Part shown: positions 1 to 9,973 of the stretch, piece by piece
How positions within the stretch are numbered: the stretch's first letter is position 1
Layout of the letters: every line of letters begins with the position of its first letter
From: Seminavis robusta
Taxonomy: Eukaryota; Bacillariophyta; Bacillariophyceae; Naviculales; Naviculaceae
Direction of reading: 5' to 3'
Length of the DNA: 64,000 nt
Assembly (NCBI GenBank): GCA_903772945.1
Contig: CAICTM010000285.1
Location: 16,927 to 80,926, forward strand
Made by a program: the position numbers and the translations under genes
The notes under the pieces: generated by a model
Told to the model about the DNA's origin: nothing
Databases searched by the model: none
What the model saw: the letters and a program-made list of their open reading frames with translations, nothing else

Positions 1-1750
1 ACTTTTGCTGGGTTTCCATCAACTGTTCTTCCTTCATCATAACGGCAGTTTGCAGTCCGGAATGCTCAGCTTCAAGCTTGTACATTTTCTCGTTCATATC
101 CTGCAGTGCCGTCTGCGACGTTTCCACTTGCTGGTGGCGATTGGAAAACAACTCCGCCAACTCTTCCTTGACCTTTCTCAGTTCGGCCTCCGTGGAAGCC
201 ACAGTGGATTCCAAGGTGGAGTTTTTGCTCTCGAGTTCAATTTTGGCTTGCTTGAGGGTAGCATTATCCATCTTTAAAGATTTGTTCTCCTCTTGCAAAC
301 TGGAGACAGATTGTCGTAGTTCATCCGCGTCGGCTTGTACCGTCTTCAGTTTGGTTTCCAGAGCATCCCGTGATTCTGTAGCTTCCTTTTCGAATGCCTG
401 CAAGCGTTCCAGTTCGGGTCCCGTTTCGACCATGATACTGTCTCGTTGTCGTCTTTGCTCCTTAAGCTGACTCTTGTAGTTGGATTCTTTGACTTTGAGT
501 TGATTGATTTTCTCCAGCAGTCCATCCCGTTCCTGCTGTTCTCTATCCAATGCCTTCTTTGTCTTTTGAAGTTCTTGCTGTTCCTTCTCAAGCGTCTGTT
601 TGGCTTGTTGCAGTTCTTGCTGTTCCTTGTCGCGTGCTGATTTGGTCTGTTGGAGTTGTTGCTTTTCCTTGTCGAGGGCGGTTTTGGTCTTTTGGAGTTC
701 CTTTTCCAACTCGGCAACTCTGGTTTGGGAAGCATCGTGCACTTGTTTGGAAACTGAAACATCCACAACAACAGCATCCGTGTCGTCAGTGTCTCCGTTC
801 AACGCCTTGCGCAGTCTCCGTTCCAAATCTTGAATCAAGTTGTCCTTGGCCTGATCCGCGGCACTGCTGGCATAAAACGGTTTGGAGGGTTGGTACTTGT
901 CGTGCTCTTCCAGCTGATTGTAAATGTCCCTCAACTCGTCATCCACTAATCTCAATTGTCGTTCGAGGGCTCGCTTTTCGCAATTCATGACTTCCATTTC
1001 CCCCAGTGTGCGCTGGAGCTGAATGTCCTGTTCTTCGCAACTGGCCTCGAGGGTTTTGAGGCGTTCTGCTTTGGGGACGAACTTTTTTCTATCCTTTTTC
1101 TTCTCGTCGGTTGGAACAGGAGAATCGCGGGGTCCATAGAGAGTATCATGATCGACCGAGTCGGCATTTCCCTTGGCAATCTCGGGAGGCAATCCCGCAT
1201 TCACGTCGTCTTGAGCATGTTGTTGATGTACTGGTGTTTTGGCAGCTGGTGCTGTTGTCGTGACAGGCTCAGCTGGTTCTTCCTTTTTGGGTTCTTCCTT
1301 TTTGGGCTCTTCTTTGGCTGCCTCTGGATTGAGCATTCGATGGATCCGTTGGACATCGGCCTTGTCATACATTTGTTCCACTACGCGTATGGCCGTACCA
1401 TTGTTGAGTAATCGTTTGATTTCATCATCGTTTTCACCCGACGATTCTTCTATTTCCCCCAGTGAAGATTTCTTTTCCGCCTTGATTTCGGCTCGCACAC
1501 GGGCTACATCTTCTGGTTTGTACATGGCATTTAGGAGGGATTCGGTGCCCTCTCGAGTGGAGGCATCTTCCTGGTCTTCATTTTGAATCAAACGACGAAT
1601 TTCATAGTCCGTCTCTTTTTGTTTCTTGGCAGCGTCTTCGTCACCACCGCCCATCCAATCAAACCAAGAACCCTCATCTCTCTTTTCAATCTCAGGTTCG
1701 GGTTCAGGCGCCGGGGCAGGGGCTTCTTCGACCCATCCAAACCAACTCAT
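1..1750 (-). CDS. Long coiled-coil protein, 3' end outside the window
   Basis: An open frame of 583 codons runs from an ATG at 1750 leftwards off the window edge with no stop, so the C-terminus is missing. The N-terminus reads MSWFGWVEEAPAPAPEPEP and then GSWFDWMGGG. A Glu/Lys/Pro-rich linker with KKEEPKKEEP follows. From about residue 215 the chain is almost continuous heptad-like coiled coil rich in Gln, Glu, Lys and Leu, with near-repeats such as KEQQELQQAKQTLEKEQQEL. No enzymatic motif, signal peptide or membrane segment is visible. Two Trp-rich elements near the start (SWFGW, SWFDW) loosely recall the FDW elements of other genes in this window. The product could be a cytoskeletal, vesicle-tether or SMC-like scaffold; the sequence does not decide. 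The upstream gene at 2875-4194 lies on the same strand, 1.1 kb away. Confidence 0.8.
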   Translation of the reverse strand, partial: MSWFGWVEEAPAPAPEPEPEIEKRDEGSWFDWMGGGDEDAAKKQKETDYEIRRLIQNEDQEDASTREGTESLLNAMYKPEDVARVRAEIKAEKKSSLGEIEESSGENDDEIKRLLNNGTAIRVVEQMYDKADVQRIHRMLNPEAAKEEPKKEEPKKEEPAEPVTTTAPAAKTPVHQQHAQDDVNAGLPPEIAKGNADSVDHDTLYGPRDSPVPTDEKKKDRKKFVPKAERLKTLEASCEEQDIQLQRTLGEMEVMNCEKRALERQLRLVDDELRDIYNQLEEHDKYQPSKPFYASSAADQAKDNLIQDLERRLRKALNGDTDDTDAVVVDVSVSKQVHDASQTRVAELEKELQKTKTALDKEKQQLQQTKSARDKEQQELQQAKQTLEKEQQELQKTKKALDREQQERDGLLEKINQLKVKESNYKSQLKEQRRQRDSIMVETGPELERLQAFEKEATESRDALETKLKTVQADADELRQSVSSLQEENKSLKMDNATLKQAKIELESKNSTLESTVASTEAELRKVKEELAELFSNRHQQVETSQTALQDMNEKMYKLEAEHSGLQTAVMMKEEQLMETQQK

Positions 1751-2874
1751 CGTGGGAAGATGCTAATTGTGTGATCACTCTCGTCGTGGATTCCCACTGT
1801 TTGCTAGCTTTCCTATTGGTCCATACTCCACTTTCTTCTTCAATAAAAAACAGTGGATTTCAAATATACACTGTGCTCGGGTTCCTTAGGAGGACAGTGC
1901 TACGGTAATAGCACTATAGCTGGGAGACTTGGAGAGAGCTCTTTCTCATAAACTTGAAGCATTGCAATGGCTGGAAAGCTCGAAAGCTCGGAAGACCATG
2001 TTCTTCTGGTTGGATGCAAGCGAAGGTGGACTTGAAGCATTAAGCAAATATGTTTGACGTCAGCAGAATGCTTCGCTCACTTAATAAATAATTTCGCTGC
2101 ACTGGCACGTACCGGTTAACTCAATTCGTAAAAAGATGTGCACAGGCGCCCAATTCTTCAACAACTTTGCTGGTCGATTTTGGCCTTGTTCGTGCCACTG
2201 CCGATGATTGATCAGAGAAGGTGGGTCTAGCAAGCTAGAGGGGTTGTATTTGGCAAAGAAGAGGTGGAGTTCGGAACCAGTAGCTAGGTTCGGTGGGATC
2301 AGGGGCGACACATTCATGACCAACACAGGGACCAAAATGCCTTCACAATCATTCATTCCATGAGCCAATGCCAATTCAGCAGCATCTTTTTGAGGAGTGG
2401 CAGTGGAGGAAGCGACCCTCCAAAGAAGTATGATACGACTGTACATGCATTTGGATAGTTTTAGTGGAGTATTTTCATAGATTGGGTTTCCTCAGCCATT
2501 TTCCTCCTGGCGGCATGATTGAATCTTGAGCACGCAAAAGTCCAATTCACAAATTGGCATCACTCCAAACTGGTGTTGGGGTCCTAGAGTCGGGAAGTGT
2601 CCTAGCTAGTAATCTTGCATATCGTCGAATGGTACGCCTATTGAGTTGCATGATTGCCTGATGATACATGTTACTACCGATCGAGGTGTGTTTTCGTAAG
2701 TGCCCGAGGACACCAAAACACCTATTCAATGCAAAAGTTGGCATCGTACGGTGGAACGCAAAAACCGCCAACTCATGCGGGTTGGTGTTTTGTTGACTCG
2801 CAAGAGTCGAGTCTGTACAGCAGCCACCCATTGATGGATGCATGATGATTTACCTCTACTGTACCGGGCTCGTG
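1751..2874. other. Intergenic region without a convincing gene
   Basis: This is the 5' side of the coiled-coil gene and the 3' side of the lysine-rich gene. A 121-codon minus-strand frame at 2081-2446 starts with ATG but has no recognisable motif and an unremarkable composition, so I do not call it. The stretch has short AT-rich runs and a few CTAGCTAG-type elements. I see no RNA gene or mobile element in it. Confidence 0.5.
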
Positions 2875-4194
2875 TTATGCATTGGAAGATATCGGAGCGT
2901 TCAATTCCAACGTCACTACCGTTGGAATATCACTCTCTGCTTTTTTCTTCTTCTTTGTCTTGGTGGCTTTGCCATCCGTTGGTTCCTCGTCTTTCGTCTT
3001 CTTCTTTTTGGTCGCTTCTGGCGCATCATTGTCTACAAGCTTTTTCTTGGATTTCTTCTTGACTAGGGGTGCCCCATCCGGGGTTGCCTGATCCTTTTGG
3101 TCCGCTTCAGCGTCATTTAGCTTTTTCTTGGACTTCTTCTTTACTAGGGTAGAACCATCCGGTGTTGCCTGATCGGCTTGGTCCGCTTCAGCGTCATTTA
3201 GCTTGTTCTTGGACTTCTTCTTGACTAGGGGCGCACCAGCCGGTGTTGCCTGATCATTCTGGTCAGCTTCAGCGTCATTGAGCTTTTTCTTGGATTTCTT
3301 CTTGACTAACGGTGCACCATCAGGTGTTGCCTGATCCTTAGCATCTCCCTCAGCTGTCTTTTTCTTTGATGTCTTTTTCTTGATGGGCTCTTGACTATTG
3401 TCGTCTGGTTCGTCTTCGGATGTCACTTTCTTTTTGCTATTGGATTTTTTCTTGCCCAGCTTTCGATCCGGATTCTCTTCGGTCGTCAGTGACTTGGAAC
3501 TGGATTGCTTTTCGTGTTCTTGTAGCGGCTTTTTGCTGGATTTCTTCTTGCCCAATTTGGGCCGTTCGTCATCTTTCTTTCGTGATGCCGAAGGAGATCG
3601 ACTCTCTTGCAGTTTTCGTTTGCTGTCTATCTTTTGGACGGCCGTGGCTGGCCGTCCAATCCGTTGTGTGGCGGCAGCCTTGGCTTTTGACTTCTCATCT
3701 GAAAAAAGGTCTTTGTCACTGAGTGAGGGTTTCGGTCTGGGTCGCTCTACTCTGCCGAGAGGCTTGGGAGAGAGAGATCGAGCTCTTGGATTGCGTCTTT
3801 GCAGTCGCCCCCTGCCATCCTCTTCCTCCTTTTTATTGGACAGTCCCATCAAGTTTCGGACACTGCCACCTAATAGAGATCTCTTGCTGCCGGACTTTTG
3901 TTCCGCCAGTCCCAACCGTCGATTGCTCTTTTCTTTTTGCATCATGGGTTTGATCCCTCGATTCCATACCACTTCTTCCAGGACCATACCCAACAGAGAT
4001 TCCGCCTCAAAGTCCTTTTTCTTCTTCTTCTTCTTGGCACCAGGTTTCTTTTTCGTCTTCTTCTTGGTAGTGGCAGCAGCAGAAGATCCGGATTTGGTCT
4101 TCAAAGGTTTGCTGTGATTCTTGCCCTTTTTGGAGTCGTTGCCTGGTTCGACTTCAGTGGTGGTGGCGGCTTTGTCGGTCTTGTCGGTCGCCAT
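2875..4194 (-). CDS. Lysine-rich low-complexity protein with in-frame 27-residue repeats
   Basis: A 439-residue protein starts at ATG 4194 (context gccATGg on the coding strand is favourable). It is extremely basic: KKK/KKKK blocks dominate residues 40-60 and everything after residue 200, interspersed with Ser- and Asp/Glu-rich segments. Residues 61-80 (FEAESLLGMVLEEVVWNRG) form the only ordinary-looking segment and could be a helix. RNPRARSLSPKPLGR around residue 135 resembles RS-type phosphorylation sites. Residues 286-393 are four tandem copies of a 27-residue unit ending in KKKSKKKLNDAEADQ. No signal peptide is present, which argues against a silaffin-type silica protein, and the composition suits a nuclear or nucleolar protein. 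No family recognised. Confidence 0.85.
   Translation of the reverse strand: MATDKTDKAATTTEVEPGNDSKKGKNHSKPLKTKSGSSAAATTKKKTKKKPGAKKKKKKKDFEAESLLGMVLEEVVWNRGIKPMMQKEKSNRRLGLAEQKSGSKRSLLGGSVRNLMGLSNKKEEEDGRGRLQRRNPRARSLSPKPLGRVERPRPKPSLSDKDLFSDEKSKAKAAATQRIGRPATAVQKIDSKRKLQESRSPSASRKKDDERPKLGKKKSSKKPLQEHEKQSSSKSLTTEENPDRKLGKKKSNSKKKVTSEDEPDDNSQEPIKKKTSKKKTAEGDAKDQATPDGAPLVKKKSKKKLNDAEADQNDQATPAGAPLVKKKSKNKLNDAEADQADQATPDGSTLVKKKSKKKLNDAEADQKDQATPDGAPLVKKKSKKKLVDNDAPEATKKKKTKDEEPTDGKATKTKKKKKAESDIPTVVTLELNAPISSNA
3016..3339 (-). repeat. 81-bp coding minisatellite, four copies
   Basis: Four tandem 81-bp units encode variants of (K/N/A)DQATPDGAPLVKKK followed by SKKKLNDAEADQ. Units differ by a few substitutions (PDG/PAG, APL/STL, SKKK/SKNK). 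All stay in frame, so copy number can vary without breaking the gene. The last copy diverges after KKKL. Confidence 0.9.
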
Positions 4195-4909
4195 GGTGGG
4201 AGTTTCAGCTTCTACTTTGCTTAGCCTTCAAAATGAATGCAATGTGTGCAAAAAGGAGTGAACCGGGGTTGGTTTGTAGTCCTACCTGGCTAGATACCGG
4301 TAGGTTGGTGCACCATTCAATGCCGAGTTGCAAGAGGGTTGTTTGTGTCGTTGTTTCATGCACTCCCCAAGCGAGTGGTGAAAGTCGGAAGGTTCTTTAG
4401 TTCTTCCCACCGTAGATGTGCCGAGTTCTACGGTACTGGGTAGATCGTTTGGGCCTACTAGTAGATGTGGTAAATAGTATTTTGGATAAATGTACCGTTT
4501 TGGGTATGATTGATAAGTATTTACCTCAGCTAAAAATATAGAAATGACCCAATCCAAGAATTAATGGGATTTATTGCTATCACCCCTTTGCGACTAACTT
4601 TTTGCTCAAGTACGTAAGTGACCACACTTTACTTCCTGGCGTGCGCCACCGTCTCGAGTCAAATGAATGCTGCGGGGTATTATTTTTTAAATAGACTAAT
4701 AGATTTAGACAGCAAACGTTTCTCTAATCCTTTTAGCGCTTTAACCGCCAAAATTTTAACCGATTTCAAAGGGCGAAATTCCCTTTTAGATAACAACACA
4801 CAGCACCATGGTTTCTTCTCATCAAGCCGATGAAGAGTCGTAGTCGCCATCCCAATCCCAGTCGGTAAAATAACAAGCAACTAGTACTGCTATTGATAAA
4901 ACAACAGCC
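4195..4909. other. Divergent intergenic region
   Basis: This region separates the start of the minus-strand lysine-rich gene (4194) from the start of the plus-strand gene at 4910 and probably holds both promoters. Positions about 4675-4800 are AT-rich (tattattttttaaatag and similar). No gene, RNA or repeat is recognised. Confidence 0.5.
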
Positions 4910-5674
4910 ATGAACCCTCCTCGCAAGCGTCTAGGAGCCGTGGAGCGTCTGGGAAAGAGCTCTGGCCCCGATCCAAAGGTGTCCCTTTCCTCGCGCAACC
5001 TCAACCGTTCGAGAGTTGGAAACCTCTACGAAAAAGCATCCTCTCGGGGCTCTCGGACCAAGCAAGCTTTGGAGCGTCATGGAGAGATCTCTCGTGATGT
5101 AGCCGTGGCACTGGGTGGGAACCAACACATGCGGGGCACCAAGAAACGAAAAGTATTTGATGAAGGCATGGCTACCTTTGGCGAACAAATGAAGGACCGA
5201 GGCCGAGAACGAGCCATTCGCATTCACCATGCCAATCTTGAGCGGCGCGCCAATGCAGCGAATGGCAGTATCGTCAATCCCAATAAGAAGAAGAAAAACG
5301 CTCCTGCGGCATCCAAAGAAAACTTTCGTTTTGGATCCTCCACGGCCATTATCCCCAATGCGAAGACAAAAAATCGTCAGAATTTTGGAAAGCAACCGTC
5401 ATCGGCAGCTATTCAACCTCCAAAGGCCAGCTCTGGAGGAAAAAATTCTACGATGACGAGTCTCCAAATCGAAAATGAACGCAAGGCAAAATCCATTGAA
5501 CAATTGACGCAACAACTGGATAATGCCCAGAAGAAGAGCCAACAGGCAGAGCAACACATTCGGTCTCTGCAAGAAGAGAATAGTCAGCTCAAAAAGAAGC
5601 CGCGCAAACGACAATCCACTACCAGCCTCAAGAAACAGGGAAACAGCGCTGTAGATGCCATTGAGATTGACTAA
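4910..5674 (+). CDS. Small basic protein with C-terminal coiled coil, function unknown
   Basis: A 254-residue protein starts at ATG 4910 (acagccATGaacc). It opens with MNPPRKRLGAVERLGKSSG. Residues 30-115 are Arg/Lys-rich with an LNRSRVGNLYEKASSRGSRT segment and a possible helical stretch, GMATFGEQMKDRGRERAIRI. The middle (residues 125-185) is disordered, with KKKK and PSS. Residues 187-225 (NERKAKSIEQLTQQLDNAQ onwards) form a clear heptad coiled coil. A basic tail, LKKKPRKRQS, follows. No membrane segment or signal is visible. Basic clusters such as GTKKRKVF could be nuclear localisation signals (inference). No family recognised. Confidence 0.8.
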   Translation: MNPPRKRLGAVERLGKSSGPDPKVSLSSRNLNRSRVGNLYEKASSRGSRTKQALERHGEISRDVAVALGGNQHMRGTKKRKVFDEGMATFGEQMKDRGRERAIRIHHANLERRANAANGSIVNPNKKKKNAPAASKENFRFGSSTAIIPNAKTKNRQNFGKQPSSAAIQPPKASSGGKNSTMTSLQIENERKAKSIEQLTQQLDNAQKKSQQAEQHIRSLQEENSQLKKKPRKRQSTTSLKKQGNSAVDAIEID

Positions 5675-6021
5675 AAACAAGAAGGGACCAAGGGTATATA
5701 TTATTTCATGTCTATTCCCAATACGGTACGCGCTGTAACTATTGTGGGCTTGGATTTAGTGGGGATAAGGACTCTAAGGGTGGCCTCCTTCATGCTTGGA
5801 TTATCCATGACAAGGTGTGCGCTGTGACAGTGCAGTTTTTGGGTTTCTAAGGGTTCCAGAGTCTTTATTATTGCATACTAGTTCATTGCTCTTGTTTGAT
5901 ATTGATAGTATTAGACTAGTAGTGGCGTTGCTAGCTAGCATCCTTGCTTTCCCAAAGTCTATAATGGCTGTTCTTCTAGCATAGTTAATGACTGGCTAAT
6001 TTCACCAACGCGGTTGAATAT
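5675..6021. other. Convergent intergenic region
   Basis: This is the short interval between the 3' ends of the plus-strand basic protein gene and the minus-strand helicase gene. It holds TATATA and CTAGCTAGC elements, but no gene or clear terminator structure is seen. Confidence 0.5.
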
Positions 6022-7983
6022 TCACCACCGGGTCTCTCGACGGCGGTTTCCCTTGGCGCTTCCGCCATTTCGTTTCTTATCACTTCCACCCTTGCGACCA
6101 AAGGATTCATTATTTCCTCTTCTTTGATCGCCACGACCACGACCGCTAAAGTCGCTGCGATGATGGCGGCGCTGGTCAAACCCACTACCACCCTGATAGG
6201 ATGATGCCGGACGCGAGGACAACGATGGATGATCCAAGACACCGTACTGTTTCAACACTTTGTGAGACAAAGTGGGACGCTCTTGCAATCTCGCCTGGTC
6301 GGCAAACGAATTGATCAAATCAAAGACTGTATCCGCGGGTTTACGCATGCCCCATTCTCGAAATTGTTGAAAATAGAATCCAAACATGCCTCGGTAGCAA
6401 TCCGCTCCCTTTTCGGCCACTTGCCAATCGTCCAAGGCTCGTTCCAGCCGCTTACTGTTGTTGTCCGAACTGGTAGATTCCAAATCCTGTTGCAATTCTA
6501 GATTGTGCGGAATTTCGATACCACTCAACAACCCATCGAGTGCATCGAGTTCGTCTGGAAGAAGTACCACGAGTCCCTCACCCTCTTTTCCCGCTCGTGC
6601 GGTGCGTCCCAATCGGTGAATGTAGGTTTCTCGATCGCGGGCACATCCCACTTGGATGACATGTGAGACATCGGGATAATCGACACCCCGTGCCGACACA
6701 TCGGACGTGAACAAAATGGCAGACTTGGACCGGCGGAATCGTTCACTGGTATTGCTGCGTGAGTTTTGGGAGAGTTTGCTGTGCAATTCCAAAACAATGG
6801 GTTGTCGCGTTGTTGTGCTGCTGGCTGGGTCGTTTTGAAGATACGTTTGAAAGAGCTGGGTAAGAAATGTTGTTTGGCTGGTGGTATTGCAAAAGACCAT
6901 CAACTTGGCATTCTTCTTCTCCGAGGATGATGATACTAGTATGTGTTCAATCAACTGCACGACCCCAGCAATCATTTGATCGCGAGGCACAATGACATGC
7001 GATTGTTTTACGGTTTTCACTGTCTGCAAATTGGGATCTTCGTCTTGAATGCAATCGACGGTAAGGTGATCCGGTTGCAAGTAACTCTGCACTTCCTTCT
7101 GGACAGAAGGAGGCACTGTGGCAGAAAACAGGAGTGTTTGACGAGGTTGCTCTGGCAAATAGGAAATGATGCGTTGAATATCCTGTCGAAATCCCAGATC
7201 CAACAACCGATCCATCTCATCCAAGACGAGAATGTCGACACTATCATTGAAGCAGTCGGCAAATGGCTGGTCTCTGTCGTTCAACCAGGAGTTTTCCAAA
7301 TGATCCAAGAGTCTGCCCGGTGTGGCTGTCACAATGGTAGGTTGCTTCCGGCGATCGAACCGCTTCATATCAGCACCCTTGGAAACACCGCCATACAACA
7401 CTTGTGCTTGGATTCCATCCTGTGCTTTCACCAAATCGGCCACTGTTTTATGAATTTGTGAGGCGAGTTCTCGTGTGGGTGAAATAATGAGCATGCGGCA
7501 CTGTGTGTGGTTACTCTCTTGCAGGAGACGTTCCAAAGTGGGTAAGAGAAATGCCAGTGTCTTTCCCGATCCTGTGCGACTCTTGCCCAGTACATCCTTT
7601 CCCGACACGACGGCATCCCATGTCTTGTCTTGGATATCCGTCATGCAGTCAATACCCTTTTTCTGCAAAAGCTCCAGAGTGCGAGGATTCAAATCCTTCA
7701 ATTCCGAAAAATACCTGCTTTCGTCATCACTGTCGCTGTCAATGTCGGTAGAGAGGACAGCCGACGCCTTGGAAGAAAACCAATGAGACGACGTGATACC
7801 GGTATCTATGGGAGCATTGGCATTAGGATTCCAGATCAATGAAGTGGTTCCCCGCAAAATGGAGGCGCTCTGAAAGAAGCGTCCTTGGCCAGCACAAATT
7901 CTACCTAATACCGGAACTAATCGAACGTTTGAGCGTGACAACATACATTGCATGGACCGACGAGCCGCTTGCAAGGAGGACAT
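6022..7983 (-). CDS. DEAD-box RNA helicase, probably organellar (MSS116-like)
   Basis: A 653-residue protein contains all the helicase motifs in order: Q motif with TDIQDKTW; motif I GKSRTGSGKT; Ia PTRELASQI; GG; Ib TPGRLLDHL; motif II VLDEMD (so DEMD rather than DEAD); III SAT; IV VFCNTT; V TSDVSARGVDYP; VI HRLGRTARAG. The family unwinds or remodels RNA using ATP. The segment after motif III and the general layout resemble the fungal mitochondrial Mss116 group (inference). I chose ATG 7983 because the longer frame begins at a non-ATG codon (8085). From 7983 the N-terminus, MSSLQAARRSMQCMLSRSNV, is basic, hydroxylated and non-acidic, like a mitochondrial or plastid presequence. The C-terminus is an RGG-type basic tail with SGRGRGDQRRG, which usually adds non-specific RNA binding. 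The gene is divergent from the F-box-like gene at 8336. Confidence 0.95.
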   Translation of the reverse strand: MSSLQAARRSMQCMLSRSNVRLVPVLGRICAGQGRFFQSASILRGTTSLIWNPNANAPIDTGITSSHWFSSKASAVLSTDIDSDSDDESRYFSELKDLNPRTLELLQKKGIDCMTDIQDKTWDAVVSGKDVLGKSRTGSGKTLAFLLPTLERLLQESNHTQCRMLIISPTRELASQIHKTVADLVKAQDGIQAQVLYGGVSKGADMKRFDRRKQPTIVTATPGRLLDHLENSWLNDRDQPFADCFNDSVDILVLDEMDRLLDLGFRQDIQRIISYLPEQPRQTLLFSATVPPSVQKEVQSYLQPDHLTVDCIQDEDPNLQTVKTVKQSHVIVPRDQMIAGVVQLIEHILVSSSSEKKNAKLMVFCNTTSQTTFLTQLFQTYLQNDPASSTTTRQPIVLELHSKLSQNSRSNTSERFRRSKSAILFTSDVSARGVDYPDVSHVIQVGCARDRETYIHRLGRTARAGKEGEGLVVLLPDELDALDGLLSGIEIPHNLELQQDLESTSSDNNSKRLERALDDWQVAEKGADCYRGMFGFYFQQFREWGMRKPADTVFDLINSFADQARLQERPTLSHKVLKQYGVLDHPSLSSRPASSYQGGSGFDQRRHHRSDFSGRGRGDQRRGNNESFGRKGGSDKKRNGGSAKGNRRRETRW

Positions 7984-8335
7984 GGTGGAATAGAAATGCT
8001 GGACTTCTACTTTGGAGGGAGAAAAAGTAAATGAGATTGTGGGAATGAGAAAAGAAAATGAGTGGAGGGCGAAGAAAAGAGCCACTGTGCGATCGTTTCT
8101 ATGGAAGCACGAATGAATTCGAATCTCGAGGGTGAATTCCGCGCCTCACAAAAACAAGGCAAAGCTCCATCGCGACGACCTTATTGTTGCTGTTGACCGT
8201 CATCGCCCCTGCTTCTCTCCAAGTTTCTTCTTTGTCTCTTTTCAGTACCTACCTGTGACACTTTCAGTTGATCCGCCAGGCATTGCTCACTCGCCAGTAG
8301 AAGCCAAATTCTTGTTTGTAGTCCAACCCATCATC
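7984..8335. promoter_or_regulatory. Shared divergent promoter interval
   Basis: These 352 bases separate the helicase start (minus) from the F-box-like gene start (plus). The interval is therefore likely to hold both promoters and 5' leaders. No defined core element can be assigned from sequence alone. Confidence 0.5.
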
Positions 8336-9973
8336 ATGTCGTCATTGCTCGCGTCCACTTCCACCGACCAGGAGGACTTGCTGGTCAAAGCCATGCTGGT
8401 GGTCCTTCATCATGGCCAAGGCCTTCTCTCTCTTCAAGACATTGGACGGTTGTCTATCACTTCCAAAGCCATTCAGAATGTGAGTATGCACCATGACCAT
8501 GACAACGAACACCTTTCGTCCGGCCAGTGCTGTTCACCTCACACAAACTACTCCATCTCGTCATTGTTCATTTTTGTCCAGACTGTGGAAGACTGTCATG
8601 TTTGGAAATCTGTATTCCAAGACATTTCGCCCGATCCAGTGCCGCTATCAATCCTCAATGCCGCAAGAGCAGTCACATGGAACGGTGAACAAGGATTACT
8701 TCCTTGCTTTACCGCTCCGGATTCTCCAGCGAGTGGGCTACAAAAAAGCAATTGGACTACTCCTGTCCAAGACGTGTCAGAAGTGTGGGGCGTTTGCAGG
8801 CTCCACAAGTCCATTCTCACTTACTCGATTGTGTGAGCCATGCAGCCAACACGATTCGGCGGCTTGGACGTGTGTCAAGACTAGAGCCAAGGAAATGTTC
8901 CTTCTCAATTACAAGGACTTGGATACATTGCCGAGTGCGACTGTGACGCCTGGTACAGGTCCTGGTGGTAAGACATCCACCATGTACGCCTATAACGATG
9001 TCAAACAGAAATCCTTTGAGAAGTGGGGTGGAGCCGCTGGTCTCGAGGCAGAGATTTGTCGTCGCGTCATCAAGGCTAACCAACGCTATGTACAAAAGCA
9101 GAATTCGGACAAGCCCATGAAAAAGCGACCCAAAATCATGCATCAATCAACACGTCCAACGGACGATCCAGCCCTTGTGGTATCCCCTTTGCTTTCCAAT
9201 CTCCCCATTGGCTTTGTGCAACGCAAGAGCAAATGCATTAGGATGGTTGGCAATACGTACCCTTTGCAGACTGCAATGTGGCTAACTGTCACGCCCGTGT
9301 TCCGTTTTGTGACAGCTTTGGTCACCTGTTGATGGAGCATGGTGTCTTGAGAGGGCCCGGCACAAACCTGGAGCCCGTGAACCACCCTCGGAGTTTGTAT
9401 CTGGACCTAAACGATGTTGTGGGGCTCCCAACCGAGCTGGTCCATTGCTTCGCCAATGCTGACTTTTCTCAGTTTCGCAACCAAACTGGAGTCGTTCTAG
9501 CAGGAGTGGTCGACAGCGTCTTTCGTCCAAGACAAAATGGTGACCAGTTGACAATTGTTTGTCATGATGATTTCACCCGCAGCTTCTTTGAAAATGCCTC
9601 GACGGTGACGGCCTATTGCAAGACTGGAAACGGTCATACTGCCCATAAGGAGCTCTTCGATGTTGCTGGTGGTGACGCTAGTGGATATCATGCAACTTTT
9701 TGCAAGGAAAACCTCCTCGGGGAGCTCGTGGTTGCTCTTGGGTTGACGCAAACGTCCCCCGTTCAGTTTCTTGCTGGGATTCTTGCTCATATGTACTCGG
9801 CAAAGTTCTTGAAGTGCATGTATATGGAAGACGGCGTCGACGATCCCCGCAATCGTGGCTTTGAGGAAGTACGTCTCCTCAAAGAAGCCATTTTGATGCT
9901 GAAGGCGGCACAGAATGATGAGGACGACGACGAACACGAAGACAACTTTTGTGGTTGTGGGTGGTGCCGCTGA
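8336..9973 (+). CDS. F-box-like / zinc-ribbon protein, three exons
   Basis: My gene model joins 8336-8479, 8592-9179 and 9242-9973 and gives 487 residues. Exon 1 (48 residues) contains LSLQDIGRLSITSKAIQN, which matches the core of an F-box helix pair, the Skp1-binding adaptor fold of SCF ubiquitin ligases. Exon 2 has CQKCGAFAGSTSPFS followed by LCEPC, a four-Cys zinc-ribbon-like knuckle, then a TRAKEMFLLNYKDLD segment typical of F-box proteins with this layout. Exon 3 opens DGWQYVPFADCNVANCHARV and continues through an ordinary folded region to an acidic tail ending in DNFCGCGWCR. Both introns are GT-AG and phase 0. Without them the reading frame breaks twice, which is the main evidence for the model. 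The role in substrate selection is inferred from the F-box only. Confidence 0.7.
8480..8591 (+). other. Intron 1 of the F-box-like gene
   Basis: A 112-base GT-AG intron starts with gtgagt after codon 48 and ends in tggaag. An earlier AG at 8580-8581 would put the following exon in the wrong frame, so I prefer the acceptor at 8590-8591, which keeps phase 0 and continues as TVMFGNLYSKTF. Confidence 0.65.
9180..9241 (+). other. Intron 2 of the F-box-like gene
   Basis: A 62-base intron starts gtatcc and ends gcattag, phase 0. It joins PTDDPALV to DGWQYVPFADC. The adjacent GT at 9177 is also in phase and could be an alternative donor, removing one valine. Confidence 0.65.

Noticed and set aside
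2081-2446. Minus-strand 121-codon frame
   Set aside because: No motif, no coding-like composition and no supporting neighbours; probably chance.
2875-4194. Silaffin or other silica-deposition protein
   Set aside because: Lysine clusters fit, but there is no signal peptide here or in the other Lys-rich genes, so entry into the silica vesicle is not supported.
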